Below are positions 63,154 through 64,000 of a stretch of DNA of 64,000 nt, one piece after another. A program made the position numbers and the translations under genes. The notes beneath the pieces are model-generated. The model was given only the letters and a program-made list of their open reading frames with translations, was not told where the DNA came from and searched no databases. This DNA comes from Kaistella haifensis DSM 19056. Lineage in GTDB: Bacteria; Bacteroidota; Bacteroidia; Flavobacteriales; Weeksellaceae. The stretch's first letter is position 1, and every line of letters begins with the position of its first letter. The stretch covers positions 86,879-150,878 of the forward strand of contig NZ_JASZ02000003.1 in NCBI RefSeq assembly GCF_000735695.2, read 5' to 3'.

Positions 63154-64000
63154 GAGCCTGTTTAAAAATTAAATTAGAAAAATTCGTACGGCGTTTATTT
63201 TATAAAATAATCTTATAAAAAACTGATTGTCAGTTGTTTATGTTGTTTATTTTCCGTAACTTGTTGGTTACTAATCAATTAAATTACAGTGAAAAATTAC
63301 TCGACAAACATTTCTGACAATCAGTGGCAATTTATAAAAAAGACTTTGAACCTCAATGACAGAAAGCGAAAATATGGTTTAAGAACCATTTGGAACGCCA
63401 TAATGTATTTGGTGAAAACCGGTTGCCAATGGAGGATGTTACCCAATGATTTTCCGAAATGGGAATTGGTCTATTACTATTACAGCAAATGGGCAAATGC
63501 AGAGGATTTTGATCTGCTTCTTTCGAAATTACGGGAAAAAGTCAGGTTGAAAAGAAATCAAAAAAGAGAACCGAGTTTAGGCATAATGGACAGTCAGAGT
63601 GTAAGATGGGGAAACAACCGCTCATTAAATGGTTTTGACGGGAATAAAAAAGTAAAAGGAATTAAAAGACATGTAGTGGTTGATAAAAACGGATTTTTAT
63701 TAGCAATAATGGTTACTGTAGCCAATGTTCATGACAGTAAAGCTGTTGATTTTCTCATGAGAACTTTGGCATATTTCTTAAGTCCTGTGAAGATTATTCT
63801 TGCTGATGGAGGTTACAGAGGAGAAATCATAGAACAGGTGAAAAATAAGTTTGCTTATCTAATCAATGTGGTGATGAGAAATGATGAAAAGAAAACAGAT
63901 TTTAAGCCCTTTTCTAAAAGATGGATTATTGAACGGACATTTTCCTGGTTTGATAACGACAGGAGATTATGCAGGAATTACGAATTACTAATGGAAAATT
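63154..64000 (+). mobile_element. IS5-family insertion sequence, left part (cut by window end)
   Basis: The likely left terminal repeat begins GAGCCTGTTTAAAAATT at 63154, a form common in IS5-family elements. The transposase frame starts 135 bases inside. The right end and target duplication lie beyond the window. Confidence 0.7.
63289..64000 (+). CDS. IS5-family DDE transposase (3' end missing)
   Basis: A frame open from GTG 63289 to the window end (237 codons) reads VKNYSTNISDNQWQFIK. It then has the N-terminal DUF4096-like domain (WNAIMYLVKTGCQWRMLPND FP region) and the DDE catalytic core: first Asp in IMDSQSVRWG, second Asp in LADGGYRGE, and Glu in RWIIERTFSWF followed by RRLCRNYE. No stop or frameshift is seen, so the copy may be functional. 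The start codon is uncertain. It lies upstream of the ABC gene, in divergent orientation. Confidence 0.88.
   Translation, partial: MKNYSTNISDNQWQFIKKTLNLNDRKRKYGLRTIWNAIMYLVKTGCQWRMLPNDFPKWELVYYYYSKWANAEDFDLLLSKLREKVRLKRNQKREPSLGIMDSQSVRWGNNRSLNGFDGNKKVKGIKRHVVVDKNGFLLAIMVTVANVHDSKAVDFLMRTLAYFLSPVKIILADGGYRGEIIEQVKNKFAYLINVVMRNDEKKTDFKPFSKRWIIERTFSWFDNDRRLCRNYELLMEN

Overview
The window comes from the chromosome of a low-GC member of the Bacteroidota, most likely the Flavobacteriales and probably the Weeksellaceae (Chryseobacterium/Kaistella-like). The grounds are the type IX secretion genes porU, porV and gldJ, a SusC/SusD system, the near absence of Shine-Dalgarno sequences, and many TAnnTTTG -7 boxes, which are typical of Bacteroidota primary sigma factor promoters. 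The genus is an inference from protein style, not from a search. Most genes are housekeeping genes in short operons on both strands, separated by clear hairpin terminators. I saw no tRNA, rRNA, CRISPR array or prophage.

Positions 1-17455 hold housekeeping and small accessory genes: the 3' part of rny, two hotdog thioesterases, an ArsC/Spx-like protein, a small exported Cys-rich protein, a small heat shock protein, gcvT, idi, a HAD hydrolase, a SerA-like dehydrogenase, mscL, lgt-yidD, rarA, pheA, pepE, dnaA, a low-molecular-weight phosphatase, a tetrapyrrole-methylase-type methyltransferase, an eRF1-like protein, an Mpo1-like membrane protein and metG.

Positions 17812-31917 form a maltodextrin/starch utilisation locus. 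It has a SusC/SusD pair, two surface lipoproteins of SusE and SusF type, a periplasmic GH97 alpha-glucosidase, a periplasmic GH13 cyclomaltodextrinase/neopullulanase-type enzyme, a secreted SnoaL-like protein and an SLC45-type sugar MFS transporter. The likely flow is binding and import of oligosaccharides by SusCDEF, hydrolysis in the periplasm, and uptake by the MFS protein. A REP-associated tyrosine transposase (RAYT) flanked by two covarying palindromes sits between the two glycosidases. No regulator is present.

Positions 31998-41565 hold DUF488, pirin and FMN reductase genes, a candidate small transcription unit, DUF808, and a purine run (purM, purN, purH, purD, guaA). Three of these purine genes share an identical A-rich leader element. 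Positions 41610-53016 hold a TonB-type barrel, a DEAD-box helicase, ahcY followed by three tandem secreted paralogues, a DUF1826-like gene, a phosphopantetheinyl transferase and a FUSC-family membrane protein. Positions 53093-64000 hold porV and porU, the divergent gldJ, murF, a Nudix gene, an SRPBCC gene, an ABC ATPase, and an IS5-family element cut off by the window end.

The main non-routine observations are six genes with the same TAnnTTTG-N4-ATG geometry (predicted leaderless mRNAs), the RAYT/REP unit, the purine leader motif, and a possible regulated small gene at 33842-34103.
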